64,000 nucleotides of DNA from Porphyromonas uenonis DSM 23387 = JCM 13868 (GTDB lineage Bacteria > Bacteroidota > Bacteroidia > Bacteroidales > Porphyromonadaceae). Below are positions 8,384 through 17,009 of the stretch, piece by piece (within the stretch, counting starts at the first letter, position 1; each line of letters begins with the position of its first letter). The translations under genes and the position numbers were made by a program. The stretch is from NCBI RefSeq assembly GCF_000482365.1, contig NZ_AXVC01000018.1, positions 1 to 64,000 on the forward strand, written 5' to 3'. The notes under the pieces were generated by a model that saw only the letters and a list, made by a program, of their open reading frames with translations, was not told the DNA's origin and did not search any database.

Positions 8384-9433
8384 TTAGCTGGCTGGAGCGT
8401 CTCCACGCCCCCAGTCTATTTGATAGTCTATGGTGTCTAGCTGTGCCTGCAGGAGAGCGACTCCCTCGGCAGCCTCAGACCCTGAGTAGGCTTTGTTGTT
8501 ATACAGAGCGTAGTCGGCTCTGTGGTTTAATGGGGATAGATTGGGCATCACCACATTGCACCCAGATCGTATGGCGGCTAGCCGCCCCTCGGGGTGGAGC
8601 GTCGCGACAGCGGTCGTGGCGGGGATCAGCGCCCGTGGATTGAGGAGCCGGCAGAGTGCGAGGAAGCGCAGTGTCATCGACAGGCTCCCCGCGGGGTAGG
8701 TGCCCAGGGGCGTGTCCTCATGCGGGATGAATGGACCGACGCCTATCATCGCGGGCTGCAAGCGACGGATGAAGTCTAGGTCTTGCGCTAAGTGGGCGGT
8801 CGTCTGTCCTGGCGAACCAATCATCACGCCTGTCCCCACTTGATAGCCGATCTGCTTGAGGTCTCGTAGCGCTTGTAGCCGATGCTCCTGAGCCATCGCG
8901 CTGGGGTGCAGGCTCTGGTAATGCTCCTTGTCGTAAGTCTCGTGGCGGAGCAGGTAGCGGTTGGCACCAGCGCGAAAGAGCGCCTCGTACTCCGCATACT
9001 CCATCTCTCCGAGCGAAAGTGTGATAGCGCACTCTGGATAGCTAGTCCGTATGTTGCGTACCAACGAAACCAATCGCTCGCCTCGCCAATAGGGATCTTC
9101 GCCACCCTGTAGCACGAAGGTGCGAAAGCCGATCTCGTATCCTCTCTCGCAAGCCGACATCACTTCGTCGGCTGTGAGCCGATAGCGGGTGACGCGCTCA
9201 TTGCCTGAGCGGATGCCACAGTAGTAGCAGTCGTTGCGACAAATGTTTGATATCTCGATGAGACCGCGCAGATAGATCCTCCGTCCGAACTGCTGCTCCG
9301 CAATAGCCTCGGCACGCACCTGAAGCTCATGCTCAAGGTGCGTGTCGCTACTGTCTAATAGAGCCTTCAGCTCAGGGATGGAGGCTGTCGCTACTTGGTC
9401 TAGCGTATCACTCTTGCTCTTTGTAGTTAGCAT
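8384..9433 (-). CDS. hydE: [FeFe] hydrogenase maturation radical SAM protein HydE
   Basis: HydE works with HydG and HydF in building the dithiomethylamine-bridged diiron unit. The radical-SAM motif ISNICRNDCYYCGIR is present, followed by FVLQGGEDPYW and a TIM-barrel that ends normally. I place the start at the ATG at 9433 (MLTTKSKSDTLDQ), giving 349 aa, the usual family size. The frame is open to 9490 but that part lies deeper inside hydA. The chosen start overlaps the end of hydA by 26 bp, which suggests coupled translation. Confidence 0.95.
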   Translation of the reverse strand: MLTTKSKSDTLDQVATASIPELKALLDSSDTHLEHELQVRAEAIAEQQFGRRIYLRGLIEISNICRNDCYYCGIRSGNERVTRYRLTADEVMSACERGYEIGFRTFVLQGGEDPYWRGERLVSLVRNIRTSYPECAITLSLGEMEYAEYEALFRAGANRYLLRHETYDKEHYQSLHPSAMAQEHRLQALRDLKQIGYQVGTGVMIGSPGQTTAHLAQDLDFIRRLQPAMIGVGPFIPHEDTPLGTYPAGSLSMTLRFLALCRLLNPRALIPATTAVATLHPEGRLAAIRSGCNVVMPNLSPLNHRADYALYNNKAYSGSEAAEGVALLQAQLDTIDYQIDWGRGDAPAS

Positions 9434-10907
9434 AGGTGAGGTCGATCTTCTCCACCTCTTTGAGTAGCTGACGGCGACCTGCGAGTACATCGTTGAAGGC
9501 GCTGGGTCCTGTCACGCATCCGCCGAGACAAGCCATCACCTCGACAAACTGTGTGTCAGCCTTGCCACGCTTGCCGTAAGCCTTGAGCTTGGCAACCGCT
9601 TTCTTGTCCATACCTGCGATCTCCTCAGCGGTGAGGCGCTCTACGAAGTCCTTGTATTCCTCTGTATTGCTCAGATAGGAGATGACTGCATCCTTGACAC
9701 CACCATTGCGAGCGAAGGCGTGAGCCTCGCGTACCGACTCGACGGTAGGCTTGTAGCCCTCGACCGTATTGATGTCTATGTCCAGTCCCTCTAGGATAGA
9801 GCCTAGCTCCTCAAAGGTGACTACCATATCGACATCCACGTTGGGGCGCTGGATCTCCTTGCGCTTAGCTACGCAAGGCCCGAAGAAGACGATCTTGCTA
9901 TCGGGGTAAAGCTTGCGTGCACGCTCTGCTGTGTAGGCCATCGGCGAGTGTGAACTAGAGACAAAAGGCTTGAGCCCAGGCGCATGCTTGTCCACCAGCT
10001 CGTAGAAGGAAGGACAGCACGAAGTGGTCATGAAGGCTTGGCCAGCCTCGATCTTCTCCACCAGCTCCTTACCCTCGTGGCTTACCGTGTCCATAGCTCC
10101 CTGAGCCACCTCGATGACGTCGTGGAAGCCGATCTTCTTGATTGCGCCGTAGACCTGCTCACGGGTTGCCTTAAACTGACCAAGGATCGCAGGAGCCACG
10201 ATAGCCACTACCTGCTCGCCACGCTCTATAGCGCCCAGCACGTCAAAGACTTGCGAGATCTCAAAGATGGCGCCAAAGGGACAAGCATTCAGACAAGCAC
10301 CGCAGTAGATACACTTAGACTCGTCAATATGCTCGATACCATCCTCGTCCTTGCTGATGGCACCCACTGGGCATGACTCTTCGCAAGGCACAGGTATGTA
10401 GACGATCGCATGATAGGGGCAGTTCTTGTGGCACTGTCCGCAGCTGATACATACATCGTGATCGATCAGAGCCTGACCATTCTTCTGGAATGAGATGCAG
10501 TTCTTCGGGCAGTTGCTCGAGCAGGCACGGCTCACGCAGCCACGGCAGAGGTTAGACACCTCATAGTTGATCTGTACGCACGAGGTGCACGCCTCATCAA
10601 TGACGCAGAGGACATTCTTCTTCGTCGGTTGTGGACGATGCAGTGCCGTGTGAGCATACTCTGAGAGCGGAGTCAGCTCATCCTCTTCGTCCTGCATGTC
10701 AAAGCCCAGGAGAGGAAACATCTTGTACTTCCATACGGCGCGCTCCTTATGAGGGCAGCAGCGCCCCAGCACATTGCGCTTCTTACGAGGACTCAGCTCT
10801 AGAGGAATCCGATCTATCGTCTTAATCAATTGGTCTTGACGCCACTTAGCCACCATCGTGGAGAGGAGCTTATGGCGCACGATCATTACATTGTTTATAT
10901 AGGTCAT
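9408..10907 (-). CDS. hydA: [FeFe] hydrogenase, group B-like monomeric catalytic subunit
   Basis: A ferredoxin-linked hydrogenase that makes or takes up H2. The N-terminal part has several Fe-S motifs: a Cys-rich CTSC...CRGC...CSSNCPKNC stretch, then CISCGQCHKNCP and CIYCGACLNACP. The H-cluster motifs are TTSCCPSF (catalytic and ligand cysteines), FFGPCVAKRKE, and MACLGGCVTGP. That last motif differs from the GGC..GGGQ form of group A enzymes and fits group B. The start is set at 10907 (MTYINNVMIV, 499 aa), because a promoter box at 10970-10977 overlaps the longer frame. It heads the operon with the three maturases. Confidence 0.93.
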   Translation of the reverse strand: MTYINNVMIVRHKLLSTMVAKWRQDQLIKTIDRIPLELSPRKKRNVLGRCCPHKERAVWKYKMFPLLGFDMQDEEDELTPLSEYAHTALHRPQPTKKNVLCVIDEACTSCVQINYEVSNLCRGCVSRACSSNCPKNCISFQKNGQALIDHDVCISCGQCHKNCPYHAIVYIPVPCEESCPVGAISKDEDGIEHIDESKCIYCGACLNACPFGAIFEISQVFDVLGAIERGEQVVAIVAPAILGQFKATREQVYGAIKKIGFHDVIEVAQGAMDTVSHEGKELVEKIEAGQAFMTTSCCPSFYELVDKHAPGLKPFVSSSHSPMAYTAERARKLYPDSKIVFFGPCVAKRKEIQRPNVDVDMVVTFEELGSILEGLDIDINTVEGYKPTVESVREAHAFARNGGVKDAVISYLSNTEEYKDFVERLTAEEIAGMDKKAVAKLKAYGKRGKADTQFVEVMACLGGCVTGPSAFNDVLAGRRQLLKEVEKIDLTYANYKEQE

Positions 10908-10969
10908 ACGATCAAGTGATGTTTTAGCTTTTGACCCGCACTGCACTGGTCGGATCTCTAAATGCTCCA

Positions 10970-10996
10970 CAAAGATACGACTAATATCTCAATCAA
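10970..10996 (-). promoter_or_regulatory. Promoter of the hydAEGF operon
   Basis: The minus strand has TATCTTTG (TAnnTTTG) at 10970-10977, with a TTG-containing -33 region at about 10990-10996, spacing roughly 16 bp. Transcription would start near 10963, about 55 nt before the chosen hydA ATG and inside the longer open frame. Confidence 0.6.
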
Positions 10997-11191
10997 TCAC
11001 CATATATTGCTAGCCTCACGTGACAAAATACCCTATTCTTGCGAGTCGCGGATAGCAATGCGAGTAGGGTGGGGGCTATTAGGACGCTAGCTGCGCAAAG
11101 GCAGTGACGTAGGTAAACAAACAAAAAAAGAGCCCCACCCTAACGAGTGAAACTCTCCCAAACTTGAAGTAATTATATCTTGAGGAAATCG

Positions 11192-11266
11192 TGGGCCCAA
11201 TAGGATTCGAACCTATGACCCTCTGTTTGTAAGACAGATGCTCTAAACCAGCTGAGCTATGGGCCC
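11192..11266 (-). tRNA. tRNA-Val (TAC)
   Basis: The minus strand folds into a 75-nt cloverleaf with acceptor GGGCCCA/TGGGCCC, discriminator A, and anticodon loop CTTACAA giving TAC. The 7-bp acceptor stem is fully paired. It is the last of three tRNAs in one minus-strand cluster. Confidence 0.96.
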
Positions 11267-11323
11267 TTTCAGATATCTTAGCTCTCCGAGATACTCCAGC
11301 GACAGTGTAAGTCTGATCGGTAG

Positions 11324-11394
11324 TTGTCCTACAAGGATTCGAACCTTGACAAACAGGACCAGAATCTGTTGTGCTACCATTACACCATAGGACA
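11324..11394 (-). tRNA. tRNA-Gln (CTG)
   Basis: A 71-nt cloverleaf with acceptor TGTCCTA/TAGGACA and discriminator A. The anticodon loop TTCTGGT gives CTG. The anticodon stem has one A-C mismatch next to the loop (positions 31 and 39). It is the middle gene of the Gln-Gln-Val cluster. Confidence 0.93.
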
Positions 11395-11536
11395 ATCTGT
11401 ATCAATCTCCTGTCGATTAGCTCGTCACCATTGTGTGTGACACCCAATCACAGAGCCTCCCTAGAGAGAAGTAAAAGCGTCGTATCACGATATTGTAGTA
11501 AAGAGCTGAACCGCCGTCCGCATCCTGCGGGAGTCG

Positions 11537-11608
11537 TTGTCCCACAAGGATTCGAACCTTGACTGACAGAACCAAAACCTGTAGTGCTAGCCATTACACC
11601 ATGGGACA
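11537..11608 (-). tRNA. tRNA-Gln (TTG)
   Basis: A 72-nt cloverleaf with acceptor TGTCCCA/TGGGACA and discriminator A. The loop TTTTGGT gives anticodon TTG. It is the first gene of the minus-strand Gln-Gln-Val cluster. It closely resembles the CTG isoacceptor 140 bp away, which suggests duplication. Confidence 0.95.
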
Positions 11609-11652
11609 AATCCTTTACTACCGACAGACACCTCTGTCATCGTTTGTGAGTG

Positions 11653-11684
11653 CAAAGGTAGAAAGAAAAAACCAAACCACCAAA
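11653..11684 (-). promoter_or_regulatory. Promoter of the Gln-Gln-Val tRNA cluster
   Basis: On the minus strand a TTTG at 11681-11684 is followed after 20 bp by TACCTTTG at 11653-11660. This is an almost ideal -33/-7 pair for the Bacteroidetes primary sigma factor. The start point would be about 35-40 nt before the first tRNA. Confidence 0.75.
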
Positions 11685-11793
11685 CATTTCGCCGAAAAAA
11701 TTTTTCTCCCAGCAAATGGAACCTGCTCACTATCCTAGATTCCGCAAACCTCACGAGCTCCTTTTGCACAGAGTGTCATAGAGGGGCTGGAGA

Positions 11794-11957
11794 GGTTAGA
11801 GATCGGACGTTAGAGATCGGAGCCATCATCTAGACTCTCTAGTGTGCCTAGTGCCACTAGTACTCCTAGTGCTAGTAGGACCTAATCTCTCATATTCCCT
11901 TTCTTCACGAGGGAGATCCCCGCACAACTGGCGGAGGTCTCCCTCGTTGGTTGCTGG
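11794..11957. other. Non-coding spacer with short direct repeats and a strong hairpin
   Basis: The divergent spacer 11685-12023 has no gene. It holds a tandem pair of GTTAGAGATCGGA near 11794-11825, a run of imperfect CTAGTG repeats at about 11840-11878, and a strong hairpin. The hairpin pairs ACGAGGGAGA (11907-11916) with TCTCCCTCGT (11938-11947) upstream of the GT2 gene at 12024. The hairpin could be a terminator for read-through or part of the GT2 leader. Confidence 0.5.
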
Positions 11958-12023
11958 GTAGAGTTATTGTTTGTAACTTAGCTTGCGTAATAAAGGCGAC
12001 TAACACATTACTCTAATATAACT

Positions 12024-12770
12024 ATGCAGAGCATAGACTCTCTCTCTATAGTAGTCCCGGCTTATAACGAGGCTGGCACTATCGGCTTATCTCTAGAGAG
12101 ATGTATCGAAGCCATACGAGCGTCCCAGCTAAACTGTCAGCTGATCGTCGTTGATGACGGATCAGTTGATGATACCACAGCAATCGCGAATGAAGTCCTG
12201 AAGGCCAAGTTTGCCGATGGCAACTACCAGGTACTTCGCTATGAAGTCAATCGGGGGAAGGGGTATGCCATACGACAGGGCTTGCCCCTGTGTGTGGGTG
12301 AATATGTCATCATCCACGATGCGGATCTAGAGTATGACCCCAATGACATCTTCAAGATGCTGAGCTATGCCATGGAGTCTGATTTGCCCGTCCTATACGG
12401 GAGTCGCTACTTGTATTCTGTAGCGCATCGCAAGGGACGCTTCCCGACCTCTTTCTACCTTGGGGGACAGCTCGTTACGAAGGTTACCAACCTACTATAC
12501 CGACAGCGTCTTACGGACGAACCGACCTGCTATAAGCTCTTCAAAAGGGAGCTGCTACTGTCGTTCGATCTGGAGTGTGAGGGCTTTGAGTTTTGTCCCG
12601 AAGTGACCGCAAAGGCTGCCTTGCGAGGAATAAAGATCAAGGAGATCCCGATATCTTACTTCCCGAGGTCGGTGGATGAGGGGAAGAAGATCTCTTGGCG
12701 CGATGGCATTACGGCCATCTCTACGCTACTTAAATATCGCTTTAGAAAGAAGTCTCATGAAAGTAAGTAA
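12024..12770 (+). CDS. Family 2 glycosyltransferase (DPM-like, soluble)
   Basis: A 248-aa single-domain GT2 enzyme. Landmarks are LSIVVPAYNEAGTI at the N-terminus, VVDDGSVDDT, and the metal-binding HDADLEYDP near residue 98. GFEFCPEVTAKA follows, resembling the acceptor-side motif of polyprenyl-phosphate mannosyl/glucosyl transferases. No TM helix is seen, unlike the GT2 at 4670-5662. It leads a plus-strand cluster with a small anchored protein, a GT-C-like membrane protein and CotH, so it likely makes the lipid-linked sugar used by the GT-C protein. The next ORF overlaps its end. Confidence 0.9.
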   Translation: MQSIDSLSIVVPAYNEAGTIGLSLERCIEAIRASQLNCQLIVVDDGSVDDTTAIANEVLKAKFADGNYQVLRYEVNRGKGYAIRQGLPLCVGEYVIIHDADLEYDPNDIFKMLSYAMESDLPVLYGSRYLYSVAHRKGRFPTSFYLGGQLVTKVTNLLYRQRLTDEPTCYKLFKRELLLSFDLECEGFEFCPEVTAKAALRGIKIKEIPISYFPRSVDEGKKISWRDGITAISTLLKYRFRKKSHESK

Positions 12771-13239
12771 GGTCCTTTGGAACCTTCTCGGAGGGTGTAT
12801 TGCAGTGCTACTGATCTCCTACACTTTTGAGCAGAAGGGGTATCAGTTCGTCTGGTCTATGCTACGACGCAACTGGAAGGTGGCAAGCGAGTACAAAGAG
12901 TCATCGCTGAGCGATCGTTACCAGATGAAGCTCGGCAACGGTTACGCTGTGTACAAGTATGTGTGTGTGAAGACCCCTGAGGATGCGATCATCTATATCC
13001 CAGCGGCTAAGTACTTTCAGCAGGAGGGAGTAGAGGGAGAACCGTGGAATAAGCTCTGGGCTATGCGCTTCCTCTATCCACGGCAAGTAGTGACCTGCGA
13101 AGAGTATCAGATCAATCATCGGGTGCCAACGCATGTCTTGATCGTGGGTGATGGGGGACGTGAGATGTTTCCCGCTGGTGAGCTTCCGCCATCCATCGAA
13201 GTTGCTATCGTACCTCTAACAAACGACTCTATCCAATAA
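12757..13239 (+). CDS. Small membrane-anchored protein of unknown function
   Basis: 160 aa from the ATG at 12757 (MKVSKVLWNLLGGC), which overlaps the GT2 gene by 14 bp; the longer frame open to 12676 lies inside GT2. One N-terminal hydrophobic helix (~7-24) is followed by a ~135-residue soluble part, probably periplasmic. I do not recognise the family. Features such as TPEDAIIYIPAAKYF, RFLYPRQVVTC and THVLIVGDGGREMF resemble the soluble domains found beside GT-C glycosyltransferases, but this is only an impression. Its position between a GT2 and a GT-C-like gene suggests a role in the same sugar transfer pathway. Confidence 0.75.
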   Translation: MKVSKVLWNLLGGCIAVLLISYTFEQKGYQFVWSMLRRNWKVASEYKESSLSDRYQMKLGNGYAVYKYVCVKTPEDAIIYIPAAKYFQQEGVEGEPWNKLWAMRFLYPRQVVTCEEYQINHRVPTHVLIVGDGGREMFPAGELPPSIEVAIVPLTNDSIQ

Positions 13240-13251
13240 CCTCCTTGTGCT

Positions 13252-14658
13252 ATGCTATCCATTATGCTATTCGTCATATTGCTGTGCTTGTCTGGAGTGA
13301 CTCTCTTGAGTGTGGTAGGGAGAGGTTCGCTCAGTCGTGTCGAGCTCGTCGGGCTCTCATTTCCCGTCGGCATGTTGCTTGCCGTCGGGCTTATGATGCT
13401 ACAAGACTTACTGCGCCTGAGGCTCTCGCTCGTATGGGTCGTCGTGGGTCTGCTCCTCGTGCTGGTGGCGGGATTACTACTTCTGTATAAGAGCAAAAGG
13501 CTCACCGCTAGCTTGCCTTCGTGGGCTACGCTGAAGGGGTGGTTGGGCAGGATCAACATTGTGTGGCTTATCTTCTTTGTTCTTGTGGTGGTCATTGAGG
13601 TGATGAACTTTAGGAAGTGTATGTTCTTCCCCACCTTCGATAGGGATAGCCTTGCTGGCTTTGACTCTTTGGGTTACCTCATTGCGCAAGAGCACACGAT
13701 GTATGGTCTCTCGGTCTTTACTCCTGAGGAGAATCCGCTGATCCACAATGCGGGCAGCTACATCACATACGCTCCGCTGGTACAGCTCTCTTATAGTATA
13801 GTCTATATGCTGGGGGCTGAGACATCTAAGCTGATAACTGGGCTGTTCTTCCTCTTTTTCTTGATCTCGTTTTACGGTGTGCTACGAGATGTCGTGGGGA
13901 GTACGGGTGCTATCATCGCAACCTTTTTCGTACTTATCACGCCAGAGATGATAGCCTTCTCATCGCTCTCGGCAACAAATGTGATCCATGCGGTCTATGC
14001 TTCGCTTGGTGTGATCTATGCCTTGAAAAGTTGCTCTCGCGACAAGCCGACCGCAGACTACGGTCTCCTCTGGGTGAGTAGCTTGCTACTCTTGGGTAGT
14101 ATCTTGACTCGGTATGACGGGATTGTATTCCCGATGGCGATGGGGCTTTACTTGTTATACCCAGTTTTTGCCAAGCGACTGAAGTGGTGGCACCTCATTG
14201 GCTGGGGGATGATCATACTCCTCCCCATGTGCTGTTGGTTCCTGCATCAAAAGTGGACTGGCATGACGTCAGAGAGTATTGTCATCACCTCACTCCTACG
14301 GGATGGCGACAAGGCCAACCTGATCATCAAGGGCTTGTGGGGACACCTGACCAATACGCAGCTCTACGGCTGGAGCTTCTTGTTGTTGCTGATATCGCTG
14401 CTCGCTAGTCTACCGATCATGATAAAGCGTAAGCACTGGGGGCGTCTAGGGCAAGTGGCTATGGCCTTCGTATTGCCTTTGCTGCTGTACGGTCTGCTAC
14501 TCTACCATATCAACTACTCTTGGGATTCGATAGACAATGTGATTGCTTACTCTGCGAAGAGATATCTCTTTTGCTTTGTGCCTATTGCGCTGTTTTGCAC
14601 CTTCACGCTAGATGCCTTCAGCCTTGCGTTTCGCAAGGTTGAATCATGGCTTTCCTAG
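13252..14658 (+). CDS. Polytopic membrane protein, probable GT-C type glycosyltransferase
   Basis: A 468-aa protein with about 10-12 TM helices from the first residue (MLSIMLFVILLCLSG) to the end. After the third or fourth helix comes a loop with FDRDSLAGFDSLGYLIAQEH. The acidic loop and the later PEMIAFSSLSATNVIHAVYASLG fit GT-C enzymes, which use polyprenyl-phosphate sugars in the periplasm. No exact family can be named. It follows the small anchored protein by 12 bp and precedes cotH by 36 bp, so the four genes probably form one operon. Confidence 0.72.
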   Translation: MLSIMLFVILLCLSGVTLLSVVGRGSLSRVELVGLSFPVGMLLAVGLMMLQDLLRLRLSLVWVVVGLLLVLVAGLLLLYKSKRLTASLPSWATLKGWLGRINIVWLIFFVLVVVIEVMNFRKCMFFPTFDRDSLAGFDSLGYLIAQEHTMYGLSVFTPEENPLIHNAGSYITYAPLVQLSYSIVYMLGAETSKLITGLFFLFFLISFYGVLRDVVGSTGAIIATFFVLITPEMIAFSSLSATNVIHAVYASLGVIYALKSCSRDKPTADYGLLWVSSLLLLGSILTRYDGIVFPMAMGLYLLYPVFAKRLKWWHLIGWGMIILLPMCCWFLHQKWTGMTSESIVITSLLRDGDKANLIIKGLWGHLTNTQLYGWSFLLLLISLLASLPIMIKRKHWGRLGQVAMAFVLPLLLYGLLLYHINYSWDSIDNVIAYSAKRYLFCFVPIALFCTFTLDAFSLAFRKVESWLS

Positions 14659-14694
14659 GTAATCCTTTCACTGTCAACCATAAGTTATCAAGCT

Positions 14695-16104
14695 ATGAGA
14701 CACAATTCGATTAGTACAGTAATCCTTTTGATGCTGGGTGTGATGCTTACGGCGCTACTGCCCTGTCGTGGGCAGAGTGGTACGGGGCTCCCCTCCGATG
14801 CTACGGTGGAGCCGTCACAGACTATCCCGATCATGTATATCACCACGGCCGATGGCAACCCCATAACCTCGAAGGAAGAGTACAAGCGAGCTACGTTTTA
14901 TATCGCAGATCCCGCAGGGAAGGTGAGTCTAGGCACTGCTGCAGAGCCTCTTAGTATGAACATCCGTGGCAGAGGGCACTCCTCGTGGAAGGGGGACAAG
15001 AAGCCCTATAAGCTCAAGCTGGACGAGAAGCTCTCTCTCATGGGTATGCCGAAGAATAAGCACTGGGCACTCCTGAAGTTTTGGGCCCCGACGATGGCTG
15101 GCATGAAGCTAGGCGAGCTGATGGGGATGGCTTGGACGCCCTCCACAAAGCCGATTGAGGTGGTGCTCAATGGTGACTATATCGGTCTCTACTTGCTGAC
15201 GGAGACGATACGGATCGGAAAGAATCGTGTCAACATCTACGAGCAGCCAGACAATAATGAGGATGCAGCTACCATTCCGGGTGGCTGGCTGGTAGAGGTG
15301 GACAACTATAAGGAGCAGAACCAAATTAGCTTTAGAGAGAATGATCGCTGGATCATCAACTTCACTTACCATTCACCGAAGGTGCTCTCGACGGCACAGA
15401 AGGATTGGCTGACTGCTGAGTTTAAGGGAATCAACGATGACATCTATGCTCCGAACAAAGCGACCAGTCGCTGGGAGGATCGTATCGATGTCGATGCGAT
15501 GGCTCGCTTTTTCATCATTCAGGAGGTGATGGACAATCCCGATGGCTTCCACGGGAGCTTTTACCTACACAAAGACCAGGGCGAGGGGAGCAAGTGGGTG
15601 GCAGGCCCTATCTGGGATCTCACCTGTATGAATCGGGAGAAGACGGACTACACCTTTAGGATGAAAGTCTCTTACGTCTTTGCGCCTCACTGGATCGGAG
15701 AGTTACTCAAGGACGAAGACTTTAGCTCAGCCGTCTGCAAGGTGTGGAAAGAGGTACACCCTGTGCTCTCCGACGAGTGGATGCGCTACTTGGAGAGCTG
15801 CTTTGCACCTTATGAGGAGGCTTATGCGCGGGACAAGCAGCGCTGGTCTGGGGGGACTTTCAAGCCCCTGCATAGTGCCGCAGAGGAACTCACGACTGCC
15901 CTTCGGCGCAATGTGGACTGGTTTGATAATCACCTGCCAGCCACTCCTAATGGTATTGCGCTCGTAGTGCCGACCGCTGGTCGTCACGTCGTCTACACCA
16001 TGTCGGGCGAGGTCGTGCGCATTGCTGATGACTACAGTGAAGCTCTGCGCGATCTACCGCGAGGAGTCTATATCGTAGACAACAGCAAGGTGATCGTCCC
16101 GTAA
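14695..16104 (+). CDS. CotH-family protein kinase-like protein with probable T9SS sorting domain
   Basis: A 469-aa exported protein. The signal peptide covers ~1-26 (VILLMLGVMLTALLPC). The CotH domain is recognisable from LSMNIRGRGHSSW, KKPYKLKLDEK, NKHWALL, GDYIGLYLLTETI and, near the active site, VAGPIWDLTCMN. CotH proteins of spores phosphorylate coat proteins; the role in Bacteroidetes is not settled. The last ~40 residues (VVYTMSGEVVR ... LPRGVYIVDNSKVIVP) look like a short type IX secretion C-terminal domain, so it is probably sent to the cell surface. The 3' end is duplicated at 17495-17632. Confidence 0.85.
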   Translation: MRHNSISTVILLMLGVMLTALLPCRGQSGTGLPSDATVEPSQTIPIMYITTADGNPITSKEEYKRATFYIADPAGKVSLGTAAEPLSMNIRGRGHSSWKGDKKPYKLKLDEKLSLMGMPKNKHWALLKFWAPTMAGMKLGELMGMAWTPSTKPIEVVLNGDYIGLYLLTETIRIGKNRVNIYEQPDNNEDAATIPGGWLVEVDNYKEQNQISFRENDRWIINFTYHSPKVLSTAQKDWLTAEFKGINDDIYAPNKATSRWEDRIDVDAMARFFIIQEVMDNPDGFHGSFYLHKDQGEGSKWVAGPIWDLTCMNREKTDYTFRMKVSYVFAPHWIGELLKDEDFSSAVCKVWKEVHPVLSDEWMRYLESCFAPYEEAYARDKQRWSGGTFKPLHSAAEELTTALRRNVDWFDNHLPATPNGIALVVPTAGRHVVYTMSGEVVRIADDYSEALRDLPRGVYIVDNSKVIVP

Positions 16105-16164
16105 GAGTGCGCGGTGTATCGTCCGTAGTGTCAAAGCGAGATGAGTAGCCCGCTTTGCGGGATC

Positions 16165-16257
16165 TAGCTCCATCGTAATTTTACCATAAAGAAGTTTTGA
16201 CTCTTCATGGTATTCATAGAGCTAATCATTACGATACCACGGGGTAATGATTAGCTC
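16165..16257. terminator. Hairpins between convergent cotH and the CxxC-repeat lipoprotein gene
   Basis: Two stem-loops follow one another. ACCATAAAGAAG pairs loosely with CTCTTCATGGT at about 16182-16212, and a perfect 14-bp stem at 16219-16232/16244-16257 (GAGCTAATCATTAC and its complement) has an 11-nt loop. They lie between two convergent genes and probably end both transcripts, although a long T-run is missing. Confidence 0.5.
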
Positions 16258-16287
16258 AAACATACGATAGCACACACTTTCCAGCAA

Positions 16288-16818
16288 CTATCTCGCCCTT
16301 TTCCCACTACCATTGCACTTTGGGCATTCTTTTTCTACTTTTCCTTCTCCAGAGCACGTGATGCAATTCAGTCTTCCATAACCATTGCATTCATCGCATG
16401 TAATCTTCCCACTCCCATAGCAGTTGTCGCAGTTAGTATATCCTAAACTAGAGCACCAGTTACACTCCGACTTGCCAGTCCCATTACAGGAAAAACATCG
16501 CCAGCCGTCTGAATCGTACCCTGATCCAGAACATAAAAAGCACATCCCATCTCTACCAGTTCCATAACACCAAGTACATTCAACGCGTCCACTCCCGTAG
16601 CAATTGATACATACTAGGGACCCGGCTCCACCGCAGCGTCCACATCTAAAAATACCATATCCATTGCACTCCGCACACTGTACCTCTACTTTTCCGGTGC
16701 CGTCACACTCATCACACTGCAAGGCCTTTCGAAATGCTTTACAAGAGAATAGTGTTACAATAGCAATGGAGAGTAAGATATAGAGTCTAATTACAGTCTT
16801 GGTTACGCTAGAATTCAT
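16288..16818 (-). CDS. Lipoprotein made of twelve CxxC(xGxG) zinc-finger-like repeats
   Basis: The 176-aa protein has a lipoprotein signal (IAIVTLFSC, Cys26). Almost all the rest is a tandem array of twelve ~11-residue units beginning CxxC, eleven of them close to CxxCxGxG. Examples are CDECDGTG, CGRCGGAG and CITCSGEG; CNWCSSLG is the degenerate one. The same motif forms the zinc centre of DnaJ/Hsp40, which has only four units binding two zinc ions. Here there is no J domain and no substrate domain. I infer a membrane-attached, metal- or thiol-binding rod. A TATATTTG box at 16927-16934 lies ~110 nt upstream. The function is unknown. Confidence 0.8.
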   Translation of the reverse strand: MNSSVTKTVIRLYILLSIAIVTLFSCKAFRKALQCDECDGTGKVEVQCAECNGYGIFRCGRCGGAGSLVCINCYGSGRVECTWCYGTGRDGMCFLCSGSGYDSDGWRCFSCNGTGKSECNWCSSLGYTNCDNCYGSGKITCDECNGYGRLNCITCSGEGKVEKECPKCNGSGKRAR

Positions 16819-16926
16819 AATGCATTTGTTTGTCTTTCAAGTAGCTAGACCTGGTTTTATAGTCCCAACTTTTCATGCTACAACGTTGCTCATGCGCGCA
16901 GTGATTAGCTCTGAGTAGCATGAGTG

Positions 16927-16934
16927 CAAATATA
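16927..16934 (-). promoter_or_regulatory. Putative -7 box of the CxxC-repeat lipoprotein gene
   Basis: The minus strand reads TATATTTG, a match to TAnnTTTG, 109 bp before the ATG at 16818. The -33 region is not clear. Confidence 0.4.
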
Positions 16935-17009
16935 GGAAAAAGAGACGAAAGAAAAGACGCATACTTAAACAGCTCAAGTTCGGAAATAAGGGTAGCTCGA
17001 GGGGACGAG

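Noticed and set aside
11079-11447. 122-aa open frame on the minus strand
   Set aside because: It runs through tRNA-Val and tRNA-Gln genes and has no protein-like features.
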